The notes below the pieces were generated by a model. That model ran no database searches. It was given only the letters and a program-made list of their open reading frames with translations, and was not told the DNA's origin. A DNA stretch of 64,000 nucleotides from Craurococcus roseus (lineage in GTDB: Bacteria > Pseudomonadota > Alphaproteobacteria > Acetobacterales > Acetobacteraceae). Of the stretch, positions 24,622-32,602 are shown one piece after another. Position 1 is the first letter of the stretch. Each line of letters begins with the position of its first letter. The DNA lies in the NCBI RefSeq assembly GCF_039523795.1, contig NZ_BAAAFZ010000021.1, forward strand, positions 1 to 64,000. The letters are read 5' to 3'. Position numbers and translations under genes: made by a program.

Positions 24622-25281
24622 ATGGCCGACAGCCTGCCGGAGCTGCCGCCGCGCGCCTTCGCCAAGGCAGACCCGTCGCCGGACGCCGGCTTCTACGCCG
24701 AGCCCCGCTTCGTCACCCACATCGACGACGGCGCCATCGCCGCCGTCACCGACCTGTACCGCCGCGTCTTCCCCGCCGGCGGCGCCGTGCTCGACCTGAT
24801 GTCGAGCTGGGTCAGCCACCTGCCGGACAACGTGGAGTACGCCGAGGTCATCGGCCACGGCATGAACGCCGAGGAGCTGGCCGCCAACCCGCGCCTGAGC
24901 CGCTGGTTCGTGCAGGACCTGAACCGCGACCCCGCGCTGCCGCTGCCCGACAGGAGCGTGGACGCCGCCGCGATCTGCGTTTCCATCCAGTACCTCCAGC
25001 GGCCCGTCGAGGTGCTGCGCGAGGTGGCGCGGGTGCTGCGCCCGGGCGGCGTCATAGCGGCCGCCTTCTCCAACCGCTGCTTCCCCACCAAGGCGGTCGC
25101 CATCTGGCAGGCCCTCGAGGGGCCGGACCAATGCGGTCTGGTGTCGCTCTACCTCCAGCGCGCAGGCTTCCCGAGCGTGCAGGCGCTGGAACTCGCCCCG
25201 CCCGGCCGCTGGGGGAGCGACCCGCTCTGGGCCGTGGTCGGCCGCACCGCGGCGGGCGAGAGCGATGCGGACCGCCGTTAG
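24622..25281 (+). CDS. Class I SAM-dependent methyltransferase-like protein
   Basis: 219 residues from ATG 24622 (GGAG upstream). The SAM-binding strand is AVLDLMSSWVSHLP, with the acidic motif QDLNRDPALPLPDRSVDAAA and the post-motif LREVARVLRPGGVIAAAFSN; the first motif is DLMSSW, not the usual GxGxG, a variant seen in this subfamily. The substrate is unknown. It overlaps the next methyltransferase gene by 17 bases. Confidence 0.82.
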   Translation: MADSLPELPPRAFAKADPSPDAGFYAEPRFVTHIDDGAIAAVTDLYRRVFPAGGAVLDLMSSWVSHLPDNVEYAEVIGHGMNAEELAANPRLSRWFVQDLNRDPALPLPDRSVDAAAICVSIQYLQRPVEVLREVARVLRPGGVIAAAFSNRCFPTKAVAIWQALEGPDQCGLVSLYLQRAGFPSVQALELAPPGRWGSDPLWAVVGRTAAGESDADRR

Positions 25282-26011
25282 CCGCGTCTTGCTGGCCGGG
25301 GTGGCGGCCGTCGCGCTCGCCGTCTCCGCCTGGTCCGCCGCCGCGCCTGAGCCCGTCGCGCCGGCGCCGCCCGGCCTCGCCGCCGAGCGCTTCCCCAAGC
25401 CGGAGCGGCCGGTCGCCGGCATCGTGTCCGACCAGTGGGCGAGCGAGGACAGCCGCGAGCGCGCCGGCGAAGCGGCCAAGGTGATGGATCTGCTCGCCAT
25501 CCGCCCCGGCATGGCGGCGGCCGACATCGGCGCCGGCGCGGGCTACTATGTCGGCCGCCTTTCACGCCGCGTCGGCCCCGAAGGCCGCGTCTTCGCCCAG
25601 GACATCGAGCGGAAGTACCTCGACCGCCTGCGCCAGCGCGTGGCGCGTGAACGCCTGTCCAACGTGTCGCTCGTGCTCGGCGAGCCGCACGACCCGCGCC
25701 TGCCGCCGCGCTCGGTGGACGTGGCGTTGCTGGTCCACATGTACCACGAGATCGCGCAGCCCTTCGGTCTCCTCGCCAATCTCGCCACGGCGATGCGCCC
25801 CGGCGGAAGAGTGGCGATCCTGGACGTGGACGGCCCCGTCCGGGCGCACGGCACGCCGCGCGCGCTGCTGGTGTGCGAACTCGCCGCCGTCGGCTACCGG
25901 GAAGCGGCATGGCACTGGATCGAGGGCCGCTCCGTCTACCTCGCGGTGTTCGAGCCCCCGGCCGAGCCGCCCGAACCGGAGCGCATCCGCCCGTGCGGGG
26001 ACACGAGGTAA
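25265..26011 (+). CDS. Exported class I methyltransferase-like protein
   Basis: 248 residues with a signal peptide (MRTAVSRVLLAGVAAVALAV, cut near SAAA). The methyltransferase domain starts about residue 65: VMDLLAIRPGMAAADIGAGA, then GYYVGRLSRRVGPEGRVFAQ with an acidic partner (QDIERKYLDRL), and LLVHMYHEIAQPFGLLANLA. A signal peptide on a SAM-dependent fold is seen in a recognisable proteobacterial subfamily; the substrate and cofactor supply outside the cytosol are unclear. It overlaps the previous methyltransferase. Confidence 0.82.
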   Translation: MRTAVSRVLLAGVAAVALAVSAWSAAAPEPVAPAPPGLAAERFPKPERPVAGIVSDQWASEDSRERAGEAAKVMDLLAIRPGMAAADIGAGAGYYVGRLSRRVGPEGRVFAQDIERKYLDRLRQRVARERLSNVSLVLGEPHDPRLPPRSVDVALLVHMYHEIAQPFGLLANLATAMRPGGRVAILDVDGPVRAHGTPRALLVCELAAVGYREAAWHWIEGRSVYLAVFEPPAEPPEPERIRPCGDTR

Positions 26012-26019
26012 GGCCGCCC

Positions 26020-27264
26020 GTGCCGCGCATCGGCCGCCGCGGCGCCCTCCTCACCGGCGCCGCGTTGACCGCCGCCGCCGCCTCGATGACGGGGAAGGCC
26101 GGGCTGCTCGTCACCGGGCAAAGCAACGCCGGCTTCTTCATCGACGACGGCGGCATCCGGACGTTGAACGAAGGGCTCGCCGCCCTGCTCGGCATCGAGC
26201 GGGCGCGGTTCGACCCGCGCCTGGCCGGCATCAAGGACCTTGACGGCTACGCCCTGTGGGACGGCTTCCACCGGAGCCCCGCGATGGCCACGGCGCGCGG
26301 CGGCACGCCGCTCTGGGCGCCCGACGACCGCGACGCGTTCCTGCTGCACGAGCCGGGCGTCCACCCATCGCGCTGGCGGCGCGGCGCCGCCGGCGAGGCG
26401 CTCGACCGCTTCGTGCGCGACCTGATGACGGAGCGCGACCGCGCCGATTGCCTCGGAATCCTGTGGCTCCACACCGAGGACGACAGCCGGCGGATGCGGA
26501 TGCGCGACGCCGCCGCCCACGCCGCGGCCATCCGCCGCCACCTGTCGCTGACCCGCGCCGCCTTCGGCCGCCCCGCGGCGGGGCCGGGCGGGCTGCCGGC
26601 CTACGGCTGGGCGCCCATCCCCTTCGGCGACAGCGCGGAAGGCCACCGCGCCGTGCGCGCCGCGCTCGCGGAGGTCGCGGACGACCCGGCGCGGAACTTC
26701 CGCCTGGCGGTCGCGCAGACCGCCGACAGCGAGCCGCGGGACAACGGCCGCGACTGGGCGCACCGCGACCCCGAGGACCTCCGCGCCTTCGCCCGCCGTG
26801 CCGCCTACGCCATCGCGCGGCACCTGCGACCGCGGCGCGACAGTTCATTCTTTGCCGGCCTGCCCGGCGCCGGGCCGCGCATCGCGGAGGCCGTGGCGGA
26901 AGGCGCGGAAACGACGGTGGCCGTGGTGGAGCACGACCGGGGCCGCGCCTTGAAGGCGAACCGGGCGGCGCTGGACGGGATCGGCTGGTCGGCCTTCGAC
27001 GAGGGGCGCCCGCGCATCGTGAAGGCCATCGAGCTGCGCGGCGCCGACCGCATCGCCCTCCGGCACGAGCCCTGCACCGGCCCGCCGGAGCGCCGCGAGG
27101 TCGGCTACTGCCTCCTCGGCGAACAGCTCGGCCGCGGCAACGCCGTCACCGACGATTGGAGCGGCATCGGCGCGATCCTGCCGCGCGGCTTCGACGCGGC
27201 GTGGCGCTTCGACTTCCCGCTCCAAGCGACGCTGCGCCCCGTCGCGGCGCGGCCGGGCCGCTGA
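26020..27264 (+). CDS. Hypothetical exported protein with SGNH-like GQSN motif
   Basis: About 414 residues from GTG 26020, eight bases after the previous stop, with GAGGTAAGG upstream. The N terminus is Tat-like (IGRRGALLTGAALTAAAASM). A block I-like motif LLVTGQSNAGFF resembles sialate-O-acetylesterase/SGNH proteins, and a later CLGILWLHTEDDSRRM fits their acidic region; the C-terminal third (about 270-414: GIGWSAFDEGRPRIVKAIEL, VGYCLLGEQLGRGNAV) is not recognised. The role is unknown; perhaps an esterase acting on a polysaccharide. Confidence 0.6.
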   Translation: MPRIGRRGALLTGAALTAAAASMTGKAGLLVTGQSNAGFFIDDGGIRTLNEGLAALLGIERARFDPRLAGIKDLDGYALWDGFHRSPAMATARGGTPLWAPDDRDAFLLHEPGVHPSRWRRGAAGEALDRFVRDLMTERDRADCLGILWLHTEDDSRRMRMRDAAAHAAAIRRHLSLTRAAFGRPAAGPGGLPAYGWAPIPFGDSAEGHRAVRAALAEVADDPARNFRLAVAQTADSEPRDNGRDWAHRDPEDLRAFARRAAYAIARHLRPRRDSSFFAGLPGAGPRIAEAVAEGAETTVAVVEHDRGRALKANRAALDGIGWSAFDEGRPRIVKAIELRGADRIALRHEPCTGPPERREVGYCLLGEQLGRGNAVTDDWSGIGAILPRGFDAAWRFDFPLQATLRPVAARPGR

Positions 27265-27390
27265 ACCGCCCGGTCGCGCCGGAACTCCACCGGCCCGAAC
27301 CGATTACATGGGGGAGCCCGGCCCTTGCCGGCGCGGTGGCCCCGGCCGCCCGCAACGCCATTTCCCACAACCGGCGCACGAGGAAACACC

Positions 27391-28287
27391 ATGTTCGACG
27401 CGACGAAGCTCTTGGGCACCATGCTCGAACACCGGTCGGCGCCGTCCGCTGGCAACCGGCTCGGCAACGCGCTCGGCCAAGGCGGCTCCAGCGGCAGGGG
27501 CGGGAACCCGCTCGAACAGATCATGGCGCAGCTTGGCGGCGGCAGGTCGTCGGGCGGAGGAGGCGGCCTTGGCGCCCTGCTTGGCAGCCTGGGCGGCGGT
27601 TCGTCGGGTGGCAGCGGCGGCGGCCTCGGCGGCCTCCTCGGCTCGCTGACTGGCGGGAGCGGCGCCGGCCGCCCCGGCGCCGCCGGGATGCTCGGTGGCC
27701 TTGCCGACATGGTGCGGCAAGCGGCCAGCTCGCCGGGACAGGAGTTGAAGCGCAACAACCCGGCGGCGGTCGGCGGCCTCGGCGCGCTCGCCGGCACCCT
27801 GCTCGGCGGCGGGCGCGGCGCGATCGGCGGCGGGTTGTTGGCCGTGCTCGGCAGCCTCGCCTATTCGGCCCTGCAAGCGGGCGGGCAGGGCAACGCCGCA
27901 GCGGCGGCGGCGGCGCCCGGCACGCCGGAAGAGGTGCAGCACTCCGCCACGCTCATGCTGCGGGCGATGATCCAGGCGGCCAAGGCGGACGGCCACCTCG
28001 ACGCGCAGGAGATCGAGCGCATCACCGGCAAACTGTCCGAAGCCGGCGAGGACGGCGAAGCCCGCGACTTCGTCCTCCGCGAGATGCGCGGCCCGGTGGA
28101 CTTGGAGGGCCTCGCCGCCGCGGCGCGCGACCCGAAGCAAGCCGCCGAGGTCTACGCCGCGTCGCTGATGGCGATCGAGGTGGATACCCAGGCGGAAAGA
28201 GACTACCTGGCCCGCTTGGCGACCGCCCTGGGCCTATCCCGGCCGACGGTGGACCACATCCACCAGTCTCTCGGCGTCGCGGCCTGA
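27391..28287 (+). CDS. DUF533 / TerB-like protein
   Basis: 298 residues. The N-terminal half is Gly/Ser-rich (GGGRSSGGGGGLGALLGSLG) with a hydrophobic glycine-rich stretch; the C-terminal part from about residue 165 is a TerB-like helical domain (LMLRAMIQAAKADGHLDAQE, IERITGKLSEAGEDGEARDF, AYAASLMAIEVD-like ending AEVYAASLMAIEVDTQAERD). This is the DUF533 layout; the function is unknown. GAGGAAACACC precedes the ATG. Confidence 0.82.
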   Translation: MFDATKLLGTMLEHRSAPSAGNRLGNALGQGGSSGRGGNPLEQIMAQLGGGRSSGGGGGLGALLGSLGGGSSGGSGGGLGGLLGSLTGGSGAGRPGAAGMLGGLADMVRQAASSPGQELKRNNPAAVGGLGALAGTLLGGGRGAIGGGLLAVLGSLAYSALQAGGQGNAAAAAAAPGTPEEVQHSATLMLRAMIQAAKADGHLDAQEIERITGKLSEAGEDGEARDFVLREMRGPVDLEGLAAAARDPKQAAEVYAASLMAIEVDTQAERDYLARLATALGLSRPTVDHIHQSLGVAA

Positions 28288-28292
28288 CTCGC

Positions 28293-29117
28293 GTGGTCCC
28301 TGCCCTCCCCCTCCCCGGCGGCGGCGAAATGCCGCGGCTCGGCCTCGGCACTTGGCCCATGCGCGGCGCGGAAGGCCAGCGCGCCGTCGAATCGGCGCTG
28401 GCGATGGGCTACCGCCACATCGACACCGCCGAGATGTATGGCAACGAGTCGGAGGTCGGCGCCGCCGTCGCCGCGTCCGGCGTGCCGCGCGGCGAACTCT
28501 TCGTCGCCACCAAGGTCTGGTGGGACCACCTCACCCCGTCCGGCATCCGCGCCGCCTGCGAGGCGTCGCTGGCGCGCCTCCGCCTCCAACACGCGGACCT
28601 CTACTACATCCACTGGCCGAGCCCGGACATGGACCTGGACGCCGCGTTAGGCGCCCTGGCGCGGCTGAAGGAGGACGGGCTCGCGCGCGCCGTCGGCGTG
28701 TGCAACTTCCCGCCGGGCCTGCTGCGGCGGGCCCTCGGCACCGGCGCGCCGATCGCCTGCGTGCAGGTGGAGCACCACGTCTACCTGTCGCAAGAGCGCC
28801 TGCTCGCGGTGACGCGGCCCGCCGGCATCCCGCTGGTGTCCTACTCCCCCACGGCGAAGGCGGCAGGCGAGGCCGACCCGGTCCTGCAAGGCATCGCCCG
28901 CAAGCACGGCCGCACGCCGACGCAGGTGGCGCTCGCGTGGCTGCTGGGCGAGGACGGCGTGGCGGCCATCCCGAAAGCGGCGAGCGAGGCGAACCAGCGC
29001 GCCAACCTCGAAGCCGCCTCCTTGCGCCTGGACGACGAGGACCGCCGTGCCATCGCCGGGCTGCCGAAGAACCGGCGCCTGGTGGACCCGGACTTCGCCC
29101 CCGAATGGGACGCCTGA
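28293..29117 (+). CDS. Aldo/keto reductase
   Basis: 274-residue NADPH-dependent oxidoreductase of the AKR fold. Active-site residues are visible: Asp and Tyr in YRHIDTAEMYGNE, Lys in VATKVWWDH and His in LYYIHWP; the C-terminal cofactor region is AAIPKAASEANQRANLEA. The GTG start at 28293 is five bases after the DUF533 stop. It is of the 2,5-diketo-gluconate reductase type, but the substrate is not known. Confidence 0.9.
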   Translation: MVPALPLPGGGEMPRLGLGTWPMRGAEGQRAVESALAMGYRHIDTAEMYGNESEVGAAVAASGVPRGELFVATKVWWDHLTPSGIRAACEASLARLRLQHADLYYIHWPSPDMDLDAALGALARLKEDGLARAVGVCNFPPGLLRRALGTGAPIACVQVEHHVYLSQERLLAVTRPAGIPLVSYSPTAKAAGEADPVLQGIARKHGRTPTQVALAWLLGEDGVAAIPKAASEANQRANLEAASLRLDDEDRRAIAGLPKNRRLVDPDFAPEWDA

Positions 29118-29154
29118 CGGCCCATCGCGGGACACGACAGGCAGGAGCTTCCCC

Positions 29155-30051
29155 ATGGCCGAGCGCCGCACCGTCCTTTCCGCCTCCCTCCTCGGCCTCG
29201 CCGCCGCTGCCCCGGCCGCGGCGCAAACGGAAGCGAAGCCTCTCGCCGGCAAGGCGGCGCTCGTCACCGGCGCCGCGCGCGGGATCGGCCGCGCCACCGC
29301 CGTCGAGTTGGCGCGGCAGGGCGCGGCCGTCGCACTGCTCGACATCGCCGACCCGGACGCGATCCCGGAGCTCCGGGGCTACCGCCTCGCCAGCCGCGCC
29401 GAGCTGGAAGAGGCAGCGCGGCTCGTGCGGGCGGAAGGCGCCCGCGCGCTGCCGCTGGTGGCGGACGTGCGCGATTGGGAGGCGATGCGCCGGGCCACGG
29501 AGCGGGCGGCGCGGGAACTCGGCGGCGGCCGGCTCGACGTCGTCGTCGCCAACGCCGGCATCGCCATCGACGGCAAGCTGGCGCGGTACGAGCCCGCGCC
29601 TTGGCGGGCGATGCTGGACGTGAACCTCACCGGCGCGCTCAACACGGTGCAGGCCGCCCTGCCGGGGCTGCGCCGCCCCGGCGGCCGGATCATCCTCGTC
29701 ACCTCCGTCCAGGCACGGACCGGTTCGGTCGCGTCGGGCGCCTACGCCACGACGAAGTGGGGCATGACCGGGCTGATGAAGTCGCTCGCGGCCGAGCTCG
29801 GTCCGGAAGGCATCACCGTCAACGCCGTCGCGCCAACCGGGGTGGACACGCCCATGGTCGGGCGCGCCTCCGAAGGGCGGGGAAAAGCGCACCCGTGCAC
29901 GGTGCACTCCGGCCACGCCCTGCCGGTGGATCTGCTGGAGCCGGCGGAGATCGCAACTGCCATCGCCTTCCTCGCCGGCCCCGGCGCCGGCTTCGTGTCC
30001 GGCACGACGCTCGACGTGAACGCCGGGAAATCGGCGCAACTCAGCGCCTGA
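29155..30051 (+). CDS. Short-chain dehydrogenase with Tat-like signal
   Basis: 298 residues. The N terminus MAERRTVLSASLLGLAAAAP has the twin-Arg pattern (RRTVL) and a cut after AAAQ; the SDR domain begins with the cofactor loop LVTGAARGIGRAT, then VVVANAGIA, catalytic Ser in VTSVQARTG, and Tyr/Lys in YATTKWG. A folded, cofactor-bound SDR would need the Tat route for export, which fits. Substrate unknown. GCAGGAG precedes the ATG. Confidence 0.88.
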   Translation: MAERRTVLSASLLGLAAAAPAAAQTEAKPLAGKAALVTGAARGIGRATAVELARQGAAVALLDIADPDAIPELRGYRLASRAELEEAARLVRAEGARALPLVADVRDWEAMRRATERAARELGGGRLDVVVANAGIAIDGKLARYEPAPWRAMLDVNLTGALNTVQAALPGLRRPGGRIILVTSVQARTGSVASGAYATTKWGMTGLMKSLAAELGPEGITVNAVAPTGVDTPMVGRASEGRGKAHPCTVHSGHALPVDLLEPAEIATAIAFLAGPGAGFVSGTTLDVNAGKSAQLSA

Positions 30052-30066
30052 AGGCGCCCGCCGCCG

Positions 30067-31053
30067 TCAATCCATGGTGGCGCCGGAGCGGCGCGCGACC
30101 TCGCCCCACCGTTCCGCCTCCGCGCGCACGAAGGCGGCGAACTCCTCCCCGCCCATGCCGCCGGCGGCGCGGGCGCCCTGCTCGCGCAGCGCGGCCTCCA
30201 CCTCCGGGTCGCGCAGCGCGCGGGCGCTCGCGTCGCGCAGTACGGTCAGGACCGGCTCCGGCGTGCGGGTGGGCGCGACCAGGCCGTACCAGTTCTCCGC
30301 CAGCACCTGCGGCATCCCCGCTTCGGCGGTGGTGGGCACCTCCGGCAGCAGCGGCGCGCGTTCCTTGCCGGCCAGGACCACCGCCCGTAGCGCGCCCGAG
30401 CGCACCTGCGGCAGCAGCACGGGCAGGTCCGCGAACATCATCTGCACCTGCCCCGAGACGAGGTCGGTGACGGCCGGCGCAGCGCCTCGGTAGGGCACAT
30501 GGACGATCTCGACACCGGCGGCGAAGCGCAGCGCCTCGCCCGCCAAGTGCGGCATGCTGCCGTTGCCGGAGGACGCGAAGTTGAGGCGCCCCGGCCGCGC
30601 CTTCGCGTGCGCGACCAGCTCCGCCAGCGTGTTCGCCGGCACGTCGGGATGCACCGCGAGCAGTTCCGGCACCGTCGCCACCAGCGCCACCGGCGCGAGG
30701 TCCCGCCCGACCTGGTAGGGCATGGAGGCGACGAGGTTGGGCGCGATGGCGAGCGCGCCGGCGCTGGTCACGGCGACCGTGTGCCCGTCCGGCGCGGCCT
30801 TGGCGACGGTGTCCGTGCCGACCACGCCGCCGCCGCCGGAGCGGTTCTCCACCATTACGGGTTGGCCGAGCAGCGCGGAGAGCTTCTGCGCCAGCACCCG
30901 CCCGATTAGGTCGGTCGGCCCGCCCGGCGGGAAGGGCACCACCAAGCGCATCGGCCGGTTGGGGAAGGCGCCGCCGGCCGTCGGCTGACCCTCGGCCGGG
31001 GCCGCCGCGGAAGCGGCGAGCGCCGCGGCGGCGAGGGCGCGCCGCTTCATCAT
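30067..31053 (-). CDS. Tripartite tricarboxylate transporter binding protein (TctC/Bug)
   Basis: 328-residue periplasmic solute receptor. Signal peptide MMKRRALAAAALAASAAAPA; typical Bug segments are RLVVPFPPGGPTDLIGRVLA, QPVMVENRSGGGGVVGTDTV, DLAPVALVATVPELLAVHPD and LPEVPTTAEAGMPQVLAENW. AGGAC is 9 bases before the chosen ATG. It is one of several such receptors in the window; none has TctA/TctB genes beside it. The ligand is probably a carboxylate. Confidence 0.9.
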   Translation of the reverse strand: MMKRRALAAAALAASAAAPAEGQPTAGGAFPNRPMRLVVPFPPGGPTDLIGRVLAQKLSALLGQPVMVENRSGGGGVVGTDTVAKAAPDGHTVAVTSAGALAIAPNLVASMPYQVGRDLAPVALVATVPELLAVHPDVPANTLAELVAHAKARPGRLNFASSGNGSMPHLAGEALRFAAGVEIVHVPYRGAAPAVTDLVSGQVQMMFADLPVLLPQVRSGALRAVVLAGKERAPLLPEVPTTAEAGMPQVLAENWYGLVAPTRTPEPVLTVLRDASARALRDPEVEAALREQGARAAGGMGGEEFAAFVRAEAERWGEVARRSGATMD

Positions 31054-31123
31054 GGGTGTCGTCCTCACGCCCGGATGGTGCCGGCCGGGACGCGAACCGC
31101 CAAGGTCCGCGTCCGCCGGCCGG

Positions 31124-31402
31124 TCACTCCGGCACGAGCACGATCTCCAGCACGGCCACCAAGCGGCCGCCGCCGACCTGCACCGTGGCCGCCGCCGGCT
31201 TGTGGCCGTCGCTGCGGACGCCCAGCGTGTAGGCGCCGGCGCCCGGCGCCGACAGCCGGAAGGAACCGTCGGGGCCGGTCAGAGCCGCGATGTCCGGCAG
31301 CGCGACCGGCCCTTCGACGAAGTAGACGCTCGCCATCGGCACCGGGGCGCCGGCCGCGTCCACCACTCGTCCTTCGATCAGATGCGGCGGAGAAGCGGAC
31401 AT
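31124..31402 (-). CDS. Carboxypeptidase regulatory-like (transthyretin-fold) protein
   Basis: A 92-residue protein, one CarboxypepD_reg-type beta sandwich: LIEGRVVDAAGAPVPMASVY, ALTGPDGSFRLSAPGAGAYT and LGVRSDGHKPAAATVQVGG. No signal peptide. It follows the V8-like protease gene (35 bases away, same strand) and is likely co-transcribed with it, but its job (substrate binding, surface display) is not known. Confidence 0.75.
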   Translation of the reverse strand: MSASPPHLIEGRVVDAAGAPVPMASVYFVEGPVALPDIAALTGPDGSFRLSAPGAGAYTLGVRSDGHKPAAATVQVGGGRLVAVLEIVLVPE

Positions 31403-31436
31403 GGACGGCGGCTCCTCGCCCCGGCCCCGGCCGTCG

Positions 31437-32456
31437 TCAGGTCGCGGCTTTCCAGGCGACCATGTTGTTGTACACCTCCGAATTGATCCGCGTCCCGGAG
31501 TTCGTGACCGCGCCGCCGTAGGCGTGGATGGCGAAGGCCATGCGGGCGCCGTTGACGATGCGGTACACCGCGCTGCCGCTCTGCCCGCCGGCGGTGTCGA
31601 TGTCGTAGTACACCTTGCGCGCGTCCACCGAAGCGATCTTGCGCGAGTCGTACCATTGCGTGCCGCTCGGCTTGTCGCCCGGGTAGCCGGAGATGTTGCC
31701 GGTGCTGGCGACGAGGTCGGCGTCCGGGTAGGCGCCGAAGCCGAACCAGCCCGTGGTGTTGCCGAGGTCGGTCGGCAGGATGATCGCGCCGTAGTCGAAG
31801 TTCTGGTCGCCGTTGTCGGTCCAGCCCGTCACCGAGCGGAAGCTGGTGCTGGTGACCGAGCCGTGGGGGAGCGCGCTCCCGTTGCGGCCGGGCATGACCT
31901 GGACGCTCTTCACCCAGCCGTCGCGGCCGGGGACGCCGCTGTTCTTGATGTGGATGACGTGCCCGGCGGTCATCAACGTGCGCGGCCCGATGAACCAGCC
32001 GGTGCCGATCCATTGCGAATTGTCGCGCGCCACGATCAGCAGCGAAGCGTGCATCCGCCAAGGGTGGGCGGCGGTGTCGGTGATCTGCCTGCGGTCGTCC
32101 GGCCCATGCACGGTCTCGGCCATCGGCGGCGGCGACCCGAAGGAGGCTTCACCGATGTCGCGCAGCTTGGTCGCCGGGACGCTGAGCGTGCGCGCGGCCT
32201 CCGCCGCGGCACGCGGACCGGCCGCGCCGCCGACCCGCTCGGTTTCACCATCGGCCGGCGCGGCGCCGCCGGCGTCGCGGCCCGCGGACGGCGCTTGCGT
32301 CTTGGGCTGCCGGACGGACTTGCCGGCGTGTTCGAGGTCGAGGTTCGAGACCGGCGTGTGCGGGCCCGAGGACGGCACGGGCGCCGCATCCTCGTTCGCT
32401 GCCTTGATCTTGTGGGACGCGACCCGGTGGGGCGTTATCTTGTGGGACGCTGACAT
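31437..32456 (-). CDS. V8-like serine endopeptidase
   Basis: 339 residues. The catalytic triad is His166 (TAGHVIH), Asp221 (FDYGAIIL) and Ser293 (GGQSGSAVY), the glutamyl-endopeptidase (S1B) type. The first 130 residues are a low-complexity Pro/Ala region, possibly a propeptide, without a classical signal; the start has a repeated SHKI unit (MSASHKITPHRVASHKIKAA) from a 14-base direct repeat in the DNA. GGAGG is six bases before the ATG at 32456. How it is exported is unclear. Confidence 0.88.
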   Translation of the reverse strand: MSASHKITPHRVASHKIKAANEDAAPVPSSGPHTPVSNLDLEHAGKSVRQPKTQAPSAGRDAGGAAPADGETERVGGAAGPRAAAEAARTLSVPATKLRDIGEASFGSPPPMAETVHGPDDRRQITDTAAHPWRMHASLLIVARDNSQWIGTGWFIGPRTLMTAGHVIHIKNSGVPGRDGWVKSVQVMPGRNGSALPHGSVTSTSFRSVTGWTDNGDQNFDYGAIILPTDLGNTTGWFGFGAYPDADLVASTGNISGYPGDKPSGTQWYDSRKIASVDARKVYYDIDTAGGQSGSAVYRIVNGARMAFAIHAYGGAVTNSGTRINSEVYNNMVAWKAAT

Positions 32457-32602
32457 GGCGGTCCTCCATTGCAGCTTCGCAGCCAAAAGGAGCCGGGGCG
32501 TGTGCCGGCCCGGTGCCGGGGCTTCCAACCCGGGCGCGACATTATTCCTTGGAGATGAAGACCGCCGATGTGCGGCCGGTCACACCGCACAGCCGGCGCG
32601 CC

